Assembly (NCBI RefSeq): GCF_012395185.1
Contig: NZ_JAAZTU010000024.1
Location: forward strand, 1-64,000
Length of the DNA: 64,000 bases
DNA from: Vibrio aestuarianus
GTDB taxonomy: Bacteria > Pseudomonadota > Gammaproteobacteria > Enterobacterales > Vibrionaceae
Reading direction: 5' to 3'
How positions within the stretch are numbered: position 1 is the stretch's first letter; every line of letters starts with the position of its first letter. The notes beneath the pieces are model-generated. The model was not told the origin of the DNA, did no database searches, and saw only the letters and a program-made list of their open reading frames with translations. Made by a program: the position numbers and the translations under genes. This document shows positions 30,116 through 39,975 of the stretch, one piece after another.

Positions 30116-31579
30116 ATGGATACGATACTATTACAATTCTCATCTGCAATTATAAAATCAAACAGCTGTGTGAGCCCAGAAACCATTCAAAGTAAGGTCA
30201 AAGCTGTTAAATACGCTTATTCCGCCGATGGTTCAAAAATTCCATATTATAGAGGAAACGAAGAAGGAGCCATTAAGTCTTCAGATTGTATTAAACGTTT
30301 CCTTAGAAAAGTTTTGGCGGCTCAGAGCTCTAGAAAGATGCTATCTGAAGGAAAAGTATTTAAACAATTAAATATTGACTTACCTCCACTACAACCAGGG
30401 CGCAAAGCTTCATTTGCAACACTCGAACACGTTGATAACGTATCTCGCAATTATCTAGCACAGATAAAGTACGAAACTCCAAATCTAACCACTCAGGAAC
30501 GGGAATTACTCAAAAGGGTGCTAGATACAGAATTATGGTTTAGGCATCAGAGCAACTCAAATTTTGCTACACAGACAATTATGTCTTTCGATATGTTGAA
30601 ATCAATTGGTATAGTTACTGGAAAGAACACATATTCAATGGATGAGGAAAAGTTAGGAAATCAAGACTTTGTTTTTTTTGGCGTTGAGTTTTCCGATGAT
30701 GAATCTCAACTTCCACTCAATACGGCACATACACAGTTCGACTTTGGTGCTAATGCCTATATAACAAAACAACCTTTCACACACGGATATCTCACATTAA
30801 CCGATCATTTCCATAACAAAGTTCCACCCGCACGTCGGCATGAACATCAAGCATTTATCCAACAATTTGGGGTAGTGAGAAACGAAGTAGAGCGAACAAT
30901 ACATGGTACAAAAGGCCAAAATGATGTGCCTATGTATAACACTAGAGATATGAAGCTTGCTTTAGGACTGCACCTTATTAATTTCTTGAGAAATAGCAAA
31001 GACGACAAGTTTAAACGATTTGTACTGAATGAGAATCTAGACAGTAGAGGATTAGACCGAGTCATCAATTTTGTATTTCAGCCAGAATTCCATGCTCCAC
31101 GGATGGTTAATATAGGAAAATTCAGAAAAGTTAATTTACGAAAAATGGAGCTGAAAGAGGCTATAAGAGCATCCAATATTAAAGAAATGGCTATTTATAT
31201 AAAAAGCAAAGATGATGCATGTAAAGCGATGAGGATTGCTATAGTAAACTCCAAACCAGATATTGTTGAATATTTATTTTCAAAATTCAACTTTACTAAA
31301 GCCGATGTCAGTAAAATGACTATTTTATCTGAGGATATAGAATATTTACTAAGCAAGGATTCTGCTAGCCATAAAATACTGGAAATATTTTTAGAACGTG
31401 GATTAGTCGATCCTAACCGTAAATTCAAACAACTAAACTATGGCATGACTATGTTAGATAACGCGATACAAAACTCAAATAAAGAGATGATAAAAATATT
31501 AAGAAAGTATGGTGCGAAGCCAGGGAAATTAAAATCCCCCTGGTATTCACTGGTTATTGTTAACGCTTTCAAGTTATAA
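30116..31579 (+). CDS. OspC-family effector homologue, predicted arginine ADP-riboxanase
   Basis: A 487-residue AT-rich gene without signal peptide. The whole protein aligns by eye with recalled Shigella OspC1/OspC3 (about 480 residues): FLRKVLAAQSSRKML (62-76), ASFATLEHVDNVSRNYL (98-114), DFVFFGVEFSD (184-194), FDFGANAYI (208-216), GYLTLTDHF (224-232), HEHQAFI (242-248), a long DM-LALGLHLINFLR segment (278-292), and FQPEFHAPRM (321-330), whose Glu324/His326 match residues reported essential in OspC3. The C-terminal 345-470 holds ankyrin-type repeats ending TMLDNAIQNSNKEMIKIL. OspC3 is delivered by a type III system and ADP-riboxanates caspase-4/11; the Chromobacterium homologue CopC acts similarly. 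No secretion apparatus or chaperone is adjacent; it sits between glpQ and a lactate locus. Target here is unknown. Confidence 0.85.
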   Translation: MDTILLQFSSAIIKSNSCVSPETIQSKVKAVKYAYSADGSKIPYYRGNEEGAIKSSDCIKRFLRKVLAAQSSRKMLSEGKVFKQLNIDLPPLQPGRKASFATLEHVDNVSRNYLAQIKYETPNLTTQERELLKRVLDTELWFRHQSNSNFATQTIMSFDMLKSIGIVTGKNTYSMDEEKLGNQDFVFFGVEFSDDESQLPLNTAHTQFDFGANAYITKQPFTHGYLTLTDHFHNKVPPARRHEHQAFIQQFGVVRNEVERTIHGTKGQNDVPMYNTRDMKLALGLHLINFLRNSKDDKFKRFVLNENLDSRGLDRVINFVFQPEFHAPRMVNIGKFRKVNLRKMELKEAIRASNIKEMAIYIKSKDDACKAMRIAIVNSKPDIVEYLFSKFNFTKADVSKMTILSEDIEYLLSKDSASHKILEIFLERGLVDPNRKFKQLNYGMTMLDNAIQNSNKEMIKILRKYGAKPGKLKSPWYSLVIVNAFKL

Positions 31580-31634
31580 ATAGATTTGCTAATTATTCTT
31601 GAAGTTTCGCTTCCAAGATCTTCATGTCACACAC

Positions 31635-32534
31635 TCAAAAATAATGAGAAATAGTCAGATAACGCGTGCGGATATGTTCAATCAATAATCTGACTTTATT
31701 CGGAGGCTGGCGTGTAAACGGATAAACCGCGTAAATGCCTAGTTTTTTGCCAACCTGTTCAGGGAAAATATCAACCAACTGACCGTTGCGAAAATCGTGA
31801 TAGACCAAACAACGCGGGACATAAGCGATACCGTGACCACCTAAGGCGGCTTTTCTTAGTGCGGTCGCATTATCGGTTGAAAAGCTCCCGGCTACTCTGA
31901 CGATATAATTCCCTTTATGACCTTTAAACTCCCATTCGCTTGCGCCCGTGGTTTGATAAGCGTATTGCAAACAATTGTGGCTCGTTAAGTCTTCCGGTTT
32001 TAATGGTTTACCATTTTTAGCGATGTAAGACGGAGAGGCACAAACGACCCATTGTGAGTCTAAAATATGGCGCGCTATCAGGCTTGAATCTTCCAAGTAA
32101 CCTGTGCGGATCACTAAGTCAAAACCGCCTTCAACCAAATCGACAAAACGGTTGTCGAGCGACATATCGACCGTCAACCCAGGGTGAGAATTACAAAATT
32201 CCGCCACCGCATCAGCCAAAATCAGATCACCTGATATCGTAGGTACTGACATTTTTATATGACCACTGACGTTTTCACCAAATCCGGCCACCGCATCCAT
32301 AGCTTCTTGAGTGGCGAGCTTCACATTTTTCGCACCATGTAATAGTGCTTTGCCCGCTTCGGTCAGAGTTAATTTACGCGTCGTTCGATATAATAACTGT
32401 ACGCCTAACTCTTCTTCCAAACGAGCAATTCTTTTACTAACCACTGAATTTGTAAGACTATTTTGTTCTGCAACCTTACTAAAACTCCCTAGTTCCATCA
32501 CTTGTGAAAATAAGATTAAGTCATCTGCTCGCAT
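31635..32534 (-). CDS. LysR-family regulator, probably of the lactate genes
   Basis: A 299-residue LysR-type regulator: N-terminal HTH (LILFSQVMELGSFSKVAEQNSLTNSVVSKRIARLEEELGVQLLYRTTRKLTLTEAG) and a substrate-binding domain of the AaeR/YafC-like group (GFDLVIRTGYLEDSSLIARH, GIAYVPRCLV). It is transcribed divergently from the lactate permease gene with 211 bp between, the usual arrangement for a LysR activator and its target. The effector is inferred to be lactate or a related 2-hydroxy acid. Confidence 0.85.
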   Translation of the reverse strand: MRADDLILFSQVMELGSFSKVAEQNSLTNSVVSKRIARLEEELGVQLLYRTTRKLTLTEAGKALLHGAKNVKLATQEAMDAVAGFGENVSGHIKMSVPTISGDLILADAVAEFCNSHPGLTVDMSLDNRFVDLVEGGFDLVIRTGYLEDSSLIARHILDSQWVVCASPSYIAKNGKPLKPEDLTSHNCLQYAYQTTGASEWEFKGHKGNYIVRVAGSFSTDNATALRKAALGGHGIAYVPRCLVYHDFRNGQLVDIFPEQVGKKLGIYAVYPFTRQPPNKVRLLIEHIRTRYLTISHYF

Positions 32535-32745
32535 TCTATTATGCCAATTTTGGAATTAATTATTTTCATTATTTCCCTATATCCAAAAAAAAGAAAGGAG
32601 TAAATTCACGCCAAATTAACAAAAAAATCACAAATATAATAATTCAGCTACCCGTTATTGATGGATAAGTAGCACCAAACCCTACAGGACACCTGCTCTT
32701 CTATTAGCACATAACACTAAGAGCAAACTTTACGAGGAAGTATCC

Positions 32746-34440
32746 ATGAGTGAAACAGTACTAGCCTTAATTGCCTTTTCCCCCATTGTGGTGGCGGCAA
32801 TTCTATTAGTTGGCCTTAACTGGCCAGCTAAAAAAGCCATGCCGGTGGCCTTTGGCTTAACCGTTGTTATTGCCCTAACAAGTTGGGATATGTCAGCCAA
32901 CCGAGTTCTGGCATCGATTTTTCAAGGGTTCGGTATCACCGTTTCCGTGCTCTGGATTGTGTTTGGCGCGATCTTCTTACTCAACACTTTGAAACACACC
33001 GGAGCCATCACCACCATTCGTAACGGTTTTACCGATGTCTCGGCGGATCGCCGTGTGCAAGCTATTATTATTGCCTGGTGTTTCGGCTCTTTCATTGAGG
33101 GCGCATCCGGTTTTGGTACACCAGCAGCAATTGCTGCGCCACTTTTAGTTGCGATTGGCTTTCCTGCCCTGGCAGCAGTTTTGATGGGTATGATGATCCA
33201 ATCCACTCCCGTTTCTTTTGGTGCGGTTGGAACACCGATTATCGTCGGAGTAAACAAAGGGTTAGATACGCACAATATCAGCGAAGCATTACTCGCTAAC
33301 GGTTCGAACTGGGATGCCTATTTGCAACAGATAACCTCCAGTGTGGCGTTAATACACGCAGGCGTCGGCACACTGATGCCAGTGTTAATGGCGATGATGT
33401 TGACGCGCTTTTTCGGTAAAAACAAAAGCTGGACTGAGGGGTTAGATATTCTGCCATTTGCCATTTTCTCTGGTTTGGCTTTTACCGTTCCTTACGCACT
33501 CACGGGTGTATTTCTTGGTCCAGAATTCCCATCGCTCATTGGTGGGTTAGTCGGCCTGTCTTTGGTCGTCACCGCAGCCAAAAAAGGCTTCCTCGTGCCT
33601 AAGTCACAGTGGGATTTTCCTGAAGAAAAATCATGGCCAGCAGAATGGTTAGGCTCTCTTAAAATCGATGTAGAAGAGATAAAAAACAAACCGATGAGCT
33701 TAGCACTGGCGTGGGCACCGTATGTATTACTGGCTGTCGTGTTGGTTGCCAGCCGAGTCAGTACTGAATTTAAATCGTTCCTCACTGGCATTAGCCTTTC
33801 CTTTGCGAACATTTTGGGTGAAACAGGCATCAGCACTGCAATTCAACCACTGTATTTACCTGGTGGGATATTAGTCTTTGTCGCATTGCTGGCGGTTATT
33901 TTGCAATCTCGCAACGCGATGCCTTTAGTCAAAGCTTTCGGTGAATCAAGTAAAACCTTAATTGGCGCAGGCTTTGTATTGGTGTTCACTATCCCTATGG
34001 TGCGTATTTTTATTAACTCTGGCGTCAATGGTTCCGACCTCGCAAGTATGCCTGTCACCACGGCTAATTTTGCGGCAGGCTTGGTGGGCGAAGCTTTCCC
34101 TGCATTGAGTGCGACTGTTGGTGCACTTGGTGCATTTATCGCAGGTTCAAATACGGTTTCCAATATGATGTTCAGCCAATTCCAATTTGAAGTAGCACAA
34201 ACGCTCTCTATATCTAGTGTTGTGGTTGTCGCGTTACAAGCGGTTGGAGCTGCGGCAGGTAACATGATTGCGATCCACAACGTAGTCGCCGCTTCTGCCA
34301 CCGTCGGTTTGCTTGGGCGTGAAGGTGCAACACTGCGCAAAACCATTATCCCGACTTTCTACTATCTTGTGATGACGGGCGTGATCGGTTTAGTGGTGAT
34401 TTACGGTTTTAACATGACCGATGTGTTAATGACCAAGTAA
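32746..34440 (+). CDS. lldP: L-lactate permease (LctP/LldP family)
   Basis: A 564-residue inner-membrane lactate:proton symporter with about 13 helices. Family blocks are visible: [29 protein letters not shown], the [21 protein letters not shown] block, [20 protein letters not shown], and the C-terminal [19 protein letters not shown] and [25 protein letters not shown] lies before the ATG. First gene of a permease, L-LDH, D-LDH operon. Confidence 0.93.
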   Translation: MSETVLALIAFSPIVVAAILLVGLNWPAKKAMPVAFGLTVVIALTSWDMSANRVLASIFQGFGITVSVLWIVFGAIFLLNTLKHTGAITTIRNGFTDVSADRRVQAIIIAWCFGSFIEGASGFGTPAAIAAPLLVAIGFPALAAVLMGMMIQSTPVSFGAVGTPIIVGVNKGLDTHNISEALLANGSNWDAYLQQITSSVALIHAGVGTLMPVLMAMMLTRFFGKNKSWTEGLDILPFAIFSGLAFTVPYALTGVFLGPEFPSLIGGLVGLSLVVTAAKKGFLVPKSQWDFPEEKSWPAEWLGSLKIDVEEIKNKPMSLALAWAPYVLLAVVLVASRVSTEFKSFLTGISLSFANILGETGISTAIQPLYLPGGILVFVALLAVILQSRNAMPLVKAFGESSKTLIGAGFVLVFTIPMVRIFINSGVNGSDLASMPVTTANFAAGLVGEAFPALSATVGALGAFIAGSNTVSNMMFSQFQFEVAQTLSISSVVVVALQAVGAAAGNMIAIHNVVAASATVGLLGREGATLRKTIIPTFYYLVMTGVIGLVVIYGFNMTDVLMTK

Positions 34441-34514
34441 GTATCAACTTCATCACTTATAAAAAATGCAGAGCAGACCTCAGTGTCTGCCCTGCTTAAA
34501 TTAGGATTCGATTT

Positions 34515-35651
34515 ATGATCATTTCAGCCTCTACTGATTATCGCGCTGCCGCCCAAGCAAAGCTGCCTCCTTTTCTATTTCACTATATCGATGGTGGTTC
34601 TTACGGTGAGCACACACTAACACGCAACACAGCCGATTTAGCGGAGATCGCACTTCGTCAGCGTGTACTCAACGATATGTCGGAGCTCAGTTTAGACACC
34701 GAGCTATTTGGTGAACCACTAGCGATGCCGATCGCCCTTGCTCCTGTTGGCTTAACCGGCATGTATGCTCGCCGTGGTGAAGTGCAAGCAGCGCGTGCAG
34801 CGGAAAATAAAGGTATCCCATTTACCCTTTCTACGGTTTCTGTTTGTCCGATAGAAGAAGTCTCTGATGCTCTTGCACGCCCTATTTGGTTTCAGTTATA
34901 TGTACTCAAAGATCGCGGTTTTATGAAGAACGTCCTAGAACGCGCCAAAGCTGCTGGGGTTAAAAACTTGGTATTTACCGTTGATATGCCAGTTCCCGGT
35001 GCGCGTTACCGTGATATGCATTCAGGCATGAGTGGCCAAAATGCGGCAATGCGCCGTATGTTTCAAGCGATGAAGCACCCAAGCTGGGGGTGGGATGTTG
35101 GTCTGATGGGGAAACCGCACGATTTAGGTAACATCTCGACTTATCGCGGCACGCCAACTAAATTGGAAGACTATATTGGTTGGCTAGGGGACAATTTTGA
35201 CCCGTCAATTTCATGGAAAGATTTAGAATGGATCCGTGATTTCTGGGAGGGTCCAATGATCATCAAAGGTATTTTAGATACAGAAGATGCCAAAGATGCG
35301 GTGCGTTTTGGCGCAGACGGTATCATCGTCTCGAACCATGGCGGACGTCAGTTAGATGGCGTACTTTCCACCGCCAAAGCCCTGCCTTCTATCGCTGATG
35401 CCGTAAAGGGAGACCTTAAAATTCTCGTTGATTCTGGTATTCGTTCCGGGCTTGATGTGGTGCGTATGCTCGCCCTCGGCGCGGACTGCACGCTACTTGG
35501 TCGCTCGTTCGTTTACGCATTAGCGGCGCAAGGCCAGCAAGGGGTAGAGAACTTACTTGATTTGTATGAGAAAGAGATGCGCGTTGCGATGACCTTAACT
35601 GGGGCAAAAACCATCGCTGATTTATCACGTGACTCCCTCGTTAAGCTTTAG
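34515..35651 (+). CDS. lldD: FMN-dependent L-lactate dehydrogenase LldD
   Basis: Membrane-associated flavoprotein of 378 residues that oxidises L-lactate to pyruvate and passes electrons to quinone. FMN and active-site blocks of the alpha-hydroxyacid oxidase family are clear: [14 protein letters not shown], the [18 protein letters not shown] loop, [39 protein letters not shown], and [10 protein letters not shown] with the catalytic His, then [26 protein letters not shown] precedes the ATG. 75 bp after lldP. Confidence 0.95.
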   Translation: MIISASTDYRAAAQAKLPPFLFHYIDGGSYGEHTLTRNTADLAEIALRQRVLNDMSELSLDTELFGEPLAMPIALAPVGLTGMYARRGEVQAARAAENKGIPFTLSTVSVCPIEEVSDALARPIWFQLYVLKDRGFMKNVLERAKAAGVKNLVFTVDMPVPGARYRDMHSGMSGQNAAMRRMFQAMKHPSWGWDVGLMGKPHDLGNISTYRGTPTKLEDYIGWLGDNFDPSISWKDLEWIRDFWEGPMIIKGILDTEDAKDAVRFGADGIIVSNHGGRQLDGVLSTAKALPSIADAVKGDLKILVDSGIRSGLDVVRMLALGADCTLLGRSFVYALAAQGQQGVENLLDLYEKEMRVAMTLTGAKTIADLSRDSLVKL

Positions 35652-35687
35652 GCTCATTCATCGAATACCACAAAAAAGGAAGCAGTT

Positions 35688-38519
35688 ATGGCGCAATCGT
35701 ATTCCAACTATCAGCAACTCGAAAAGAGGCTCGCGACTATGATCGAGCCAGAGCGTATCATCACTCAGCAGGCTAAGCGCCTTGCTTATGGCACTGACGC
35801 CAGTTTCTATCGTCTGATACCGAAGATTGTGTTGCGTTTAAAAAATCTCGATGAAGTGATTTTTGCCATTCAAAGCTGCCGAGAATTGGCCATCCATTGC
35901 ACCTTTCGCGCTGCGGGTACTAGTTTATCTGGCCAAGCAGTATCGGATTCAGTGTTGATTACTCTCACTGACGATTGGCGCGCTCATTACATCCATGACG
36001 ATGGTAAAAAAATCACGCTACAACCTGGAGTCATTGGCGCTGATGCCAACAAATATCTCGCCCCTTTTCAGCGTAAAATAGGCCCTGATCCTGCCTCCAT
36101 CAACACCTGTAAAATCGGCGGTATTGCTGCCAATAACGCCAGTGGCATGTGCTGCGGCACCGCGCAAAATTCTTACCGCACCGTCGATAGCATGAAAATC
36201 GTATTCGCGGATGGTGTAGTGCTCGATACAGCAAGCCCTGAGAGCATAGCCGCATTTAAAACAGCCAAACCCGAATTAATTGAAGGCATTGCACAACTTC
36301 ATGCTCAAACGGCACAAAACCCTGAACTATCACAGCGTATTCGGCACAAATACCGTCTTAAGAACACCACGGGCTACGCACTCAATGCCTTAGTGGATTA
36401 CTCAGACCCCATTGAAGTAATTGAACATTTGATGATTGGTTCTGAAGGAACTCTCGGCTTTATTGCCGAAATCACCTACCACACCGTGGTTGAACACGCA
36501 TATAAAGCTTCGGCTTTGTTGGTGTTTTCCGACATTGAACAGGCCAGTCAAGCGGTCACCACCCTTTCTAAAACACCTGTGGCAGCAGTGGAAATGATGG
36601 ATGGCCGTGCCATGCGCTCAGTGGCCGACAAAGCTGGCATGCCTGCATTCATTGCAACATTAGATGTGGAAGCTGCCTCACTGTTGATTGAGTCTCACGC
36701 CAGCGATGAAAACACACTTCACAGGCAATGTGACGCAGTAATGGCGGCGCTGAGTGACTATAAAATCATCGAATCGGTGCCTTTTACCTCCGAAGCAAAA
36801 ACCGTTGCTACCCTGTGGGGAATTCGCAAAGGCATGTTCCCAGCCGTTGGCGCTGTTCGCGAAGTAGGTACGACAGTGATCATTGAAGATGTTGCCTTTC
36901 CCGTTGAAAACCTAGCCAATGGTGTGCGTGATTTACAAGCCTTGTTTGATCAATACCACTACAAAGAAGCGATCATTTTTGGCCATGCATTAGAAGGCAA
37001 TTTGCATTTTGTTTTCACGCAAGGTTTCGATAGCCAAAGTGAAATCGACCGTTATGGCGCATTTATGGATGATGTTGCCGAATTAGTCGCGGTGAAATAT
37101 CAGGGCTCGCTCAAAGCAGAACACGGTACTGGTCGTAATATGGCACCTTATGTGGAATTAGAATGGGGCAAAGATGGTTATGCTCTGATGCAACAAATTA
37201 AAACACTGTTTGACCCACAAGGGCTACTCAACCCTGGCGTGATCATTAACGACGACCCGCATTCTCATTTATCTAACCTCAAACCGATGCCAGCAGCGGA
37301 TGAGCTCATTGATCGCTGTATAGAGTGTGGATTTTGTGAACCAGTGTGCCCTTCGCGCACGCTGACTCTTTCACCTCGTCAACGCATTGTCTTATATCGA
37401 GAACTACAGCGCCGCCACGCACAAGGTGAAACAGTGGAAGCATCTGAGCTTGAGAAAACCTTTGAATACCAAGGGCTTGATACATGCGCCGCAACCGGTT
37501 TATGTGCAGAGCGCTGCCCGGTGGGTATCAACACGGGTGACTTGGTGAAAAAGCTGCGCAGTGCAAAATATCAAAAATTTGTCCCAATTGCCAAATGGAC
37601 AGCGGAACATTTTGCCACCACCACAGCGCTCACAAAAGCGGGTTTGAAGGCCAACCAAGTGGCGACAAAAATGCTGGGGAAAAACATTGTTGGTGGCGCG
37701 ACCAATGGCTTACGCACATTGACCAAAGGAAAAACTCCGATTTGGTATCCAGAGCTACCACAAGCGAACACACAACAGCTTGATATTGCGGTCGAAAACC
37801 TGCCACGCCGCGAGAAAAAAGTGGTCTACATGCCTTCATGCGCTAGCCGAAATATGGGCCAACAAACCAGTGCTGGCGATCAACGACCACTAACCGAAGT
37901 CACGTTATCGTTGCTCAACAAAGCGGGTTATGAGGTCATTCTACCAAGCGAGCTCAGTAGCCAATGTTGTGGCATGCCCTATGACAGTAAAGGGATGAAT
38001 GAACTCGCACAATCAAAAGCAGAGCAATTAGAAGCAGTATTGTGGCAAGCCAGTCAGCAAGGACAATACCCAATATTGATGGACACGAGCCCGTGTGCAA
38101 AACGCAGTATTGAACACTTTACTAAGCCACTTGAGGTATTAGAACCAACTGGATTCGCTAGTAAATATCTGTTGCAACACCTCGCCATTACGCCAAGAGA
38201 AGAGACAGTTATGCTGCATGTTACTTGCAGCTCGCGGCGTATGGGCTTAGAGGCCGCGATGCTGACACTAACCAAGGCGTGCGTCAGTGAGGTTCTTGTG
38301 CCAGAACATATTCAGTGCTGCGGCTGGGCGGGCGATAAAGGCTTTACCACACCAGAGCTTAACGCCGCTGCCGTTCACCCATTGAAAGAACAAGTTCCCC
38401 CTCATTGCCAACGTGGATTTAGCAACAGTCGAACCTGCGAAATTGGGCTTTCCCACCATAGCGGCATTCCGTATCAATCTATTTTATATTTGCTGGATGA
38501 GGTAGCAAGGCCACGCTGA
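35688..38519 (+). CDS. FAD/Fe-S D-lactate dehydrogenase (Dld-II type)
   Basis: A 943-residue respiratory D-lactate dehydrogenase of the glycolate-oxidase-like group. N-terminal FAD_binding_4 domain (about 20-270) with RAAGTSLSGQAVSDS and GGIAANNASGMCCG; FAD-oxidase C-terminal domain (about 270-520) with GHALEGNLHFVF and EHGTGRNMAPYVE. Then two 4Fe-4S clusters, CIECGFCEPVCPS and CAATGLCAERCPVG, and two CCG domains (SSQCCGMPYDSKG and IQCCGWAGDKGF). Electrons go to the quinone pool. AAGGAAG before the ATG. With lldD the operon allows use of both lactate enantiomers. Confidence 0.92.
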   Translation: MAQSYSNYQQLEKRLATMIEPERIITQQAKRLAYGTDASFYRLIPKIVLRLKNLDEVIFAIQSCRELAIHCTFRAAGTSLSGQAVSDSVLITLTDDWRAHYIHDDGKKITLQPGVIGADANKYLAPFQRKIGPDPASINTCKIGGIAANNASGMCCGTAQNSYRTVDSMKIVFADGVVLDTASPESIAAFKTAKPELIEGIAQLHAQTAQNPELSQRIRHKYRLKNTTGYALNALVDYSDPIEVIEHLMIGSEGTLGFIAEITYHTVVEHAYKASALLVFSDIEQASQAVTTLSKTPVAAVEMMDGRAMRSVADKAGMPAFIATLDVEAASLLIESHASDENTLHRQCDAVMAALSDYKIIESVPFTSEAKTVATLWGIRKGMFPAVGAVREVGTTVIIEDVAFPVENLANGVRDLQALFDQYHYKEAIIFGHALEGNLHFVFTQGFDSQSEIDRYGAFMDDVAELVAVKYQGSLKAEHGTGRNMAPYVELEWGKDGYALMQQIKTLFDPQGLLNPGVIINDDPHSHLSNLKPMPAADELIDRCIECGFCEPVCPSRTLTLSPRQRIVLYRELQRRHAQGETVEASELEKTFEYQGLDTCAATGLCAERCPVGINTGDLVKKLRSAKYQKFVPIAKWTAEHFATTTALTKAGLKANQVATKMLGKNIVGGATNGLRTLTKGKTPIWYPELPQANTQQLDIAVENLPRREKKVVYMPSCASRNMGQQTSAGDQRPLTEVTLSLLNKAGYEVILPSELSSQCCGMPYDSKGMNELAQSKAEQLEAVLWQASQQGQYPILMDTSPCAKRSIEHFTKPLEVLEPTGFASKYLLQHLAITPREETVMLHVTCSSRRMGLEAAMLTLTKACVSEVLVPEHIQCCGWAGDKGFTTPELNAAAVHPLKEQVPPHCQRGFSNSRTCEIGLSHHSGIPYQSILYLLDEVARPR

Positions 38520-38608
38520 ATATGAAATATAATGATATTAAAATAACAGGGAGATAATATTCACCCTGTTATTAATATATTAACCAAAATATTTCTATTG
38601 TCTAATAG

Positions 38609-39178
38609 CTAAAAATCATCAATTGTATTTTTCTTACCATTGATAATAAAAGAGCGATCTTTACTTACCCTTTCCTTGTCGTATGGTGGTAAACAGATAA
38701 ACTCAGTTCTAACAATTGGAGCATCTTGTTCAACATCTATAGTCCAGTATTTATAAGCGAGCTGTGGCCTTATCGTTAGAATATTGTCAGTGGCTGGCAC
38801 AGAAAGTATATCCACGACTCCAGAAATAGTGAACTCTTCTCCAGGTTGTACAACTTCTGGTGTGATCTCAAGCGATGAATACGGAGAATGTGCGCTATTT
38901 TGAGCATTGTCTCTGTTAGTCCAGACTTGTGGATATCCAAGCACCCAAGTATTTGAAGATAAATTTTGAAACGTCACTGACATGACCAACATGGGATCTG
39001 ATGAAAAATCAAATTTATCTGTAGTATATGCCGAATATCTACCATTTCCCGAAGGATATGAATAAACCATTTCAGTTGGGCAACCCTGCAAGAGTAGTTC
39101 TTGTTCTAAAGCAGAAGAGTAAACGACACTTGAAAAAAGGGCTAATACAGGCAGCACGAGTAACATACTTTTAATCAT
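38609..39178 (-). CDS. secreted protein of unknown function
   Basis: A 189-residue protein with signal peptide MIKSMLLVLPVLALFSSVVYS (about 1-21) and AAGGA before the ATG. The mature part is beta-rich with two Cys (GCPTEM and FICLPP) and a QPGEEFTISGVVDI segment that looks Ig-like. Low GC and placement at the edge of an accessory patch suggest recent acquisition. No family recognised. Confidence 0.6.
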   Translation of the reverse strand: MIKSMLLVLPVLALFSSVVYSSALEQELLLQGCPTEMVYSYPSGNGRYSAYTTDKFDFSSDPMLVMSVTFQNLSSNTWVLGYPQVWTNRDNAQNSAHSPYSSLEITPEVVQPGEEFTISGVVDILSVPATDNILTIRPQLAYKYWTIDVEQDAPIVRTEFICLPPYDKERVSKDRSFIINGKKNTIDDF

Positions 39179-39483
39179 TGGATATTCCTTGTTATATTGT
39201 TATTTTGCGAAGAGACTTCACAACGAGCCGCATTAAATATCAACCAAATGGCATATGCAACTGATACGCTGCCATGTTAAATAAATAAGTATGTTTTAAA
39301 TTTTCAATTTGCGATCCCCTGTGTCACTAAATATTTTAAGAATGGCAATAATTAAGCTTTCTATACCCAAACAACTTGAAGTAAGAAGAAAAAGAATAAG
39401 GTCTCAATGAGAGGAAATAACCGAATCTGCCGACTAATTTCGACACAGTAGCCAATAACCCAAAGATGCCACTAAAATAGATA
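39179..39483. other. gap holding the left 21-bp repeat
   Basis: About 305 bp without a gene. It contains the promoter of the minus-strand secreted protein at its left end and the repeat copy at 39362-39382. Nothing else was recognised. Confidence 0.5.
39362..39382 (+). repeat. 21-bp direct repeat, left copy
   Basis: Begins TATACCCAAAC and ends ACTTGAAGT. It matches 42530-42550 at 20 of 21 positions in the same orientation. The two copies bracket a 3.2-kb segment with two effector-like genes and two broken genes. It could be a small dispersed Vibrio repeat or the scar of an insertion. Confidence 0.75.
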
Positions 39484-39773
39484 CCGGGCTCGCCCCCCCC
39501 CCCAAGGTTTTGGCACTTTGTTTGCTACTTCTTCGCTCATAAAAGAACCAATCGGCTTATTGGGTTTCTGAAAAGCTGCATCTTGTCTGTCAACGCGAGT
39601 TTGCGCCACCAATGAAATTACTGGGCGTGAAATCTCACGGCGTAGCAGTTCATTGGCTAACGTCTTTTGAAGCATGTAACCGATCGCACCCTGAGTATCA
39701 CCTACTGCATAATCAACCGGTACAGGATCCACTTCATGCTCAGCCAATTCTGAACGACGCAAGAGGACGTGTT
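39484..39773 (-). pseudogene. carbamate kinase remnant
   Basis: An open fragment of about 95 codons clearly belongs to the middle of a carbamate kinase: ELAEHEVDPVPVDYAV, DTQGAIGYMLQKTLANELL, RPVISLVAQTRVD, DAAFQKPNKPIGSFMSEE, matching recalled ArcC family sequence. The N-terminal GGNA part and the C-terminal nucleotide-binding part are missing. The fragment ends at an 11-C homopolymer (39493-39503), after which homology stops. No start codon fits. It is a scar of an arginine/carbamate gene displaced by the accessory insert. Confidence 0.8.
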
Positions 39774-39878
39774 AACAACAAAAAAAGTGAGAAAATTAAC
39801 TCTGATAAATCAATTTTTTTGATGAATCATCAACATGACCTATACAGCATCACACTTCCACTATTAAAGACTACTAAT

Positions 39879-39903
39879 AACAAGCCCCTTTTCGGGGCTT
39901 GTT
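39879..39903. terminator. strong hairpin downstream of the coiled-coil gene
   Basis: Ten-base stem AACAAGCCCC (39879-39888) / GGGGCTTGTT (39894-39903) with a 5-base loop. It is 73 bp after the minus-strand coiled-coil stop and probably terminates it; the T tail on that strand is short. Confidence 0.65.
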
Positions 39904-39926
39904 AGATTGTGGCTCAATTGTTGATT

Positions 39927-39974
39927 ATACTTGGCTAGAAGCTCGCCCCTCATTACTTTAAGGCTAGCACAAGC
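39927..39974 (-). repeat. duplicated 3' end of the coiled-coil gene (outer copy)
   Basis: These 48 bp match 40003-40050, inside the adjacent coding sequence, at 43 of 48 positions with a fixed 76-bp offset. The outer copy lies just beyond the stop codon and would encode a variant of the ACANLKVMRNDLLAEY tail. Confidence 0.8.
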
Positions 39975-39975
39975 A

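Noticed and set aside
39493..39503. Run of 11 C as a phase-variable tract
   Set aside because: It lies at the broken end of a pseudogene with no downstream coding frame to switch; assembly error is also possible.
39612..39905. Plus-strand open frame of 97 codons
   Set aside because: It runs antisense through the carbamate kinase remnant and ends in the terminator; no ribosome site.
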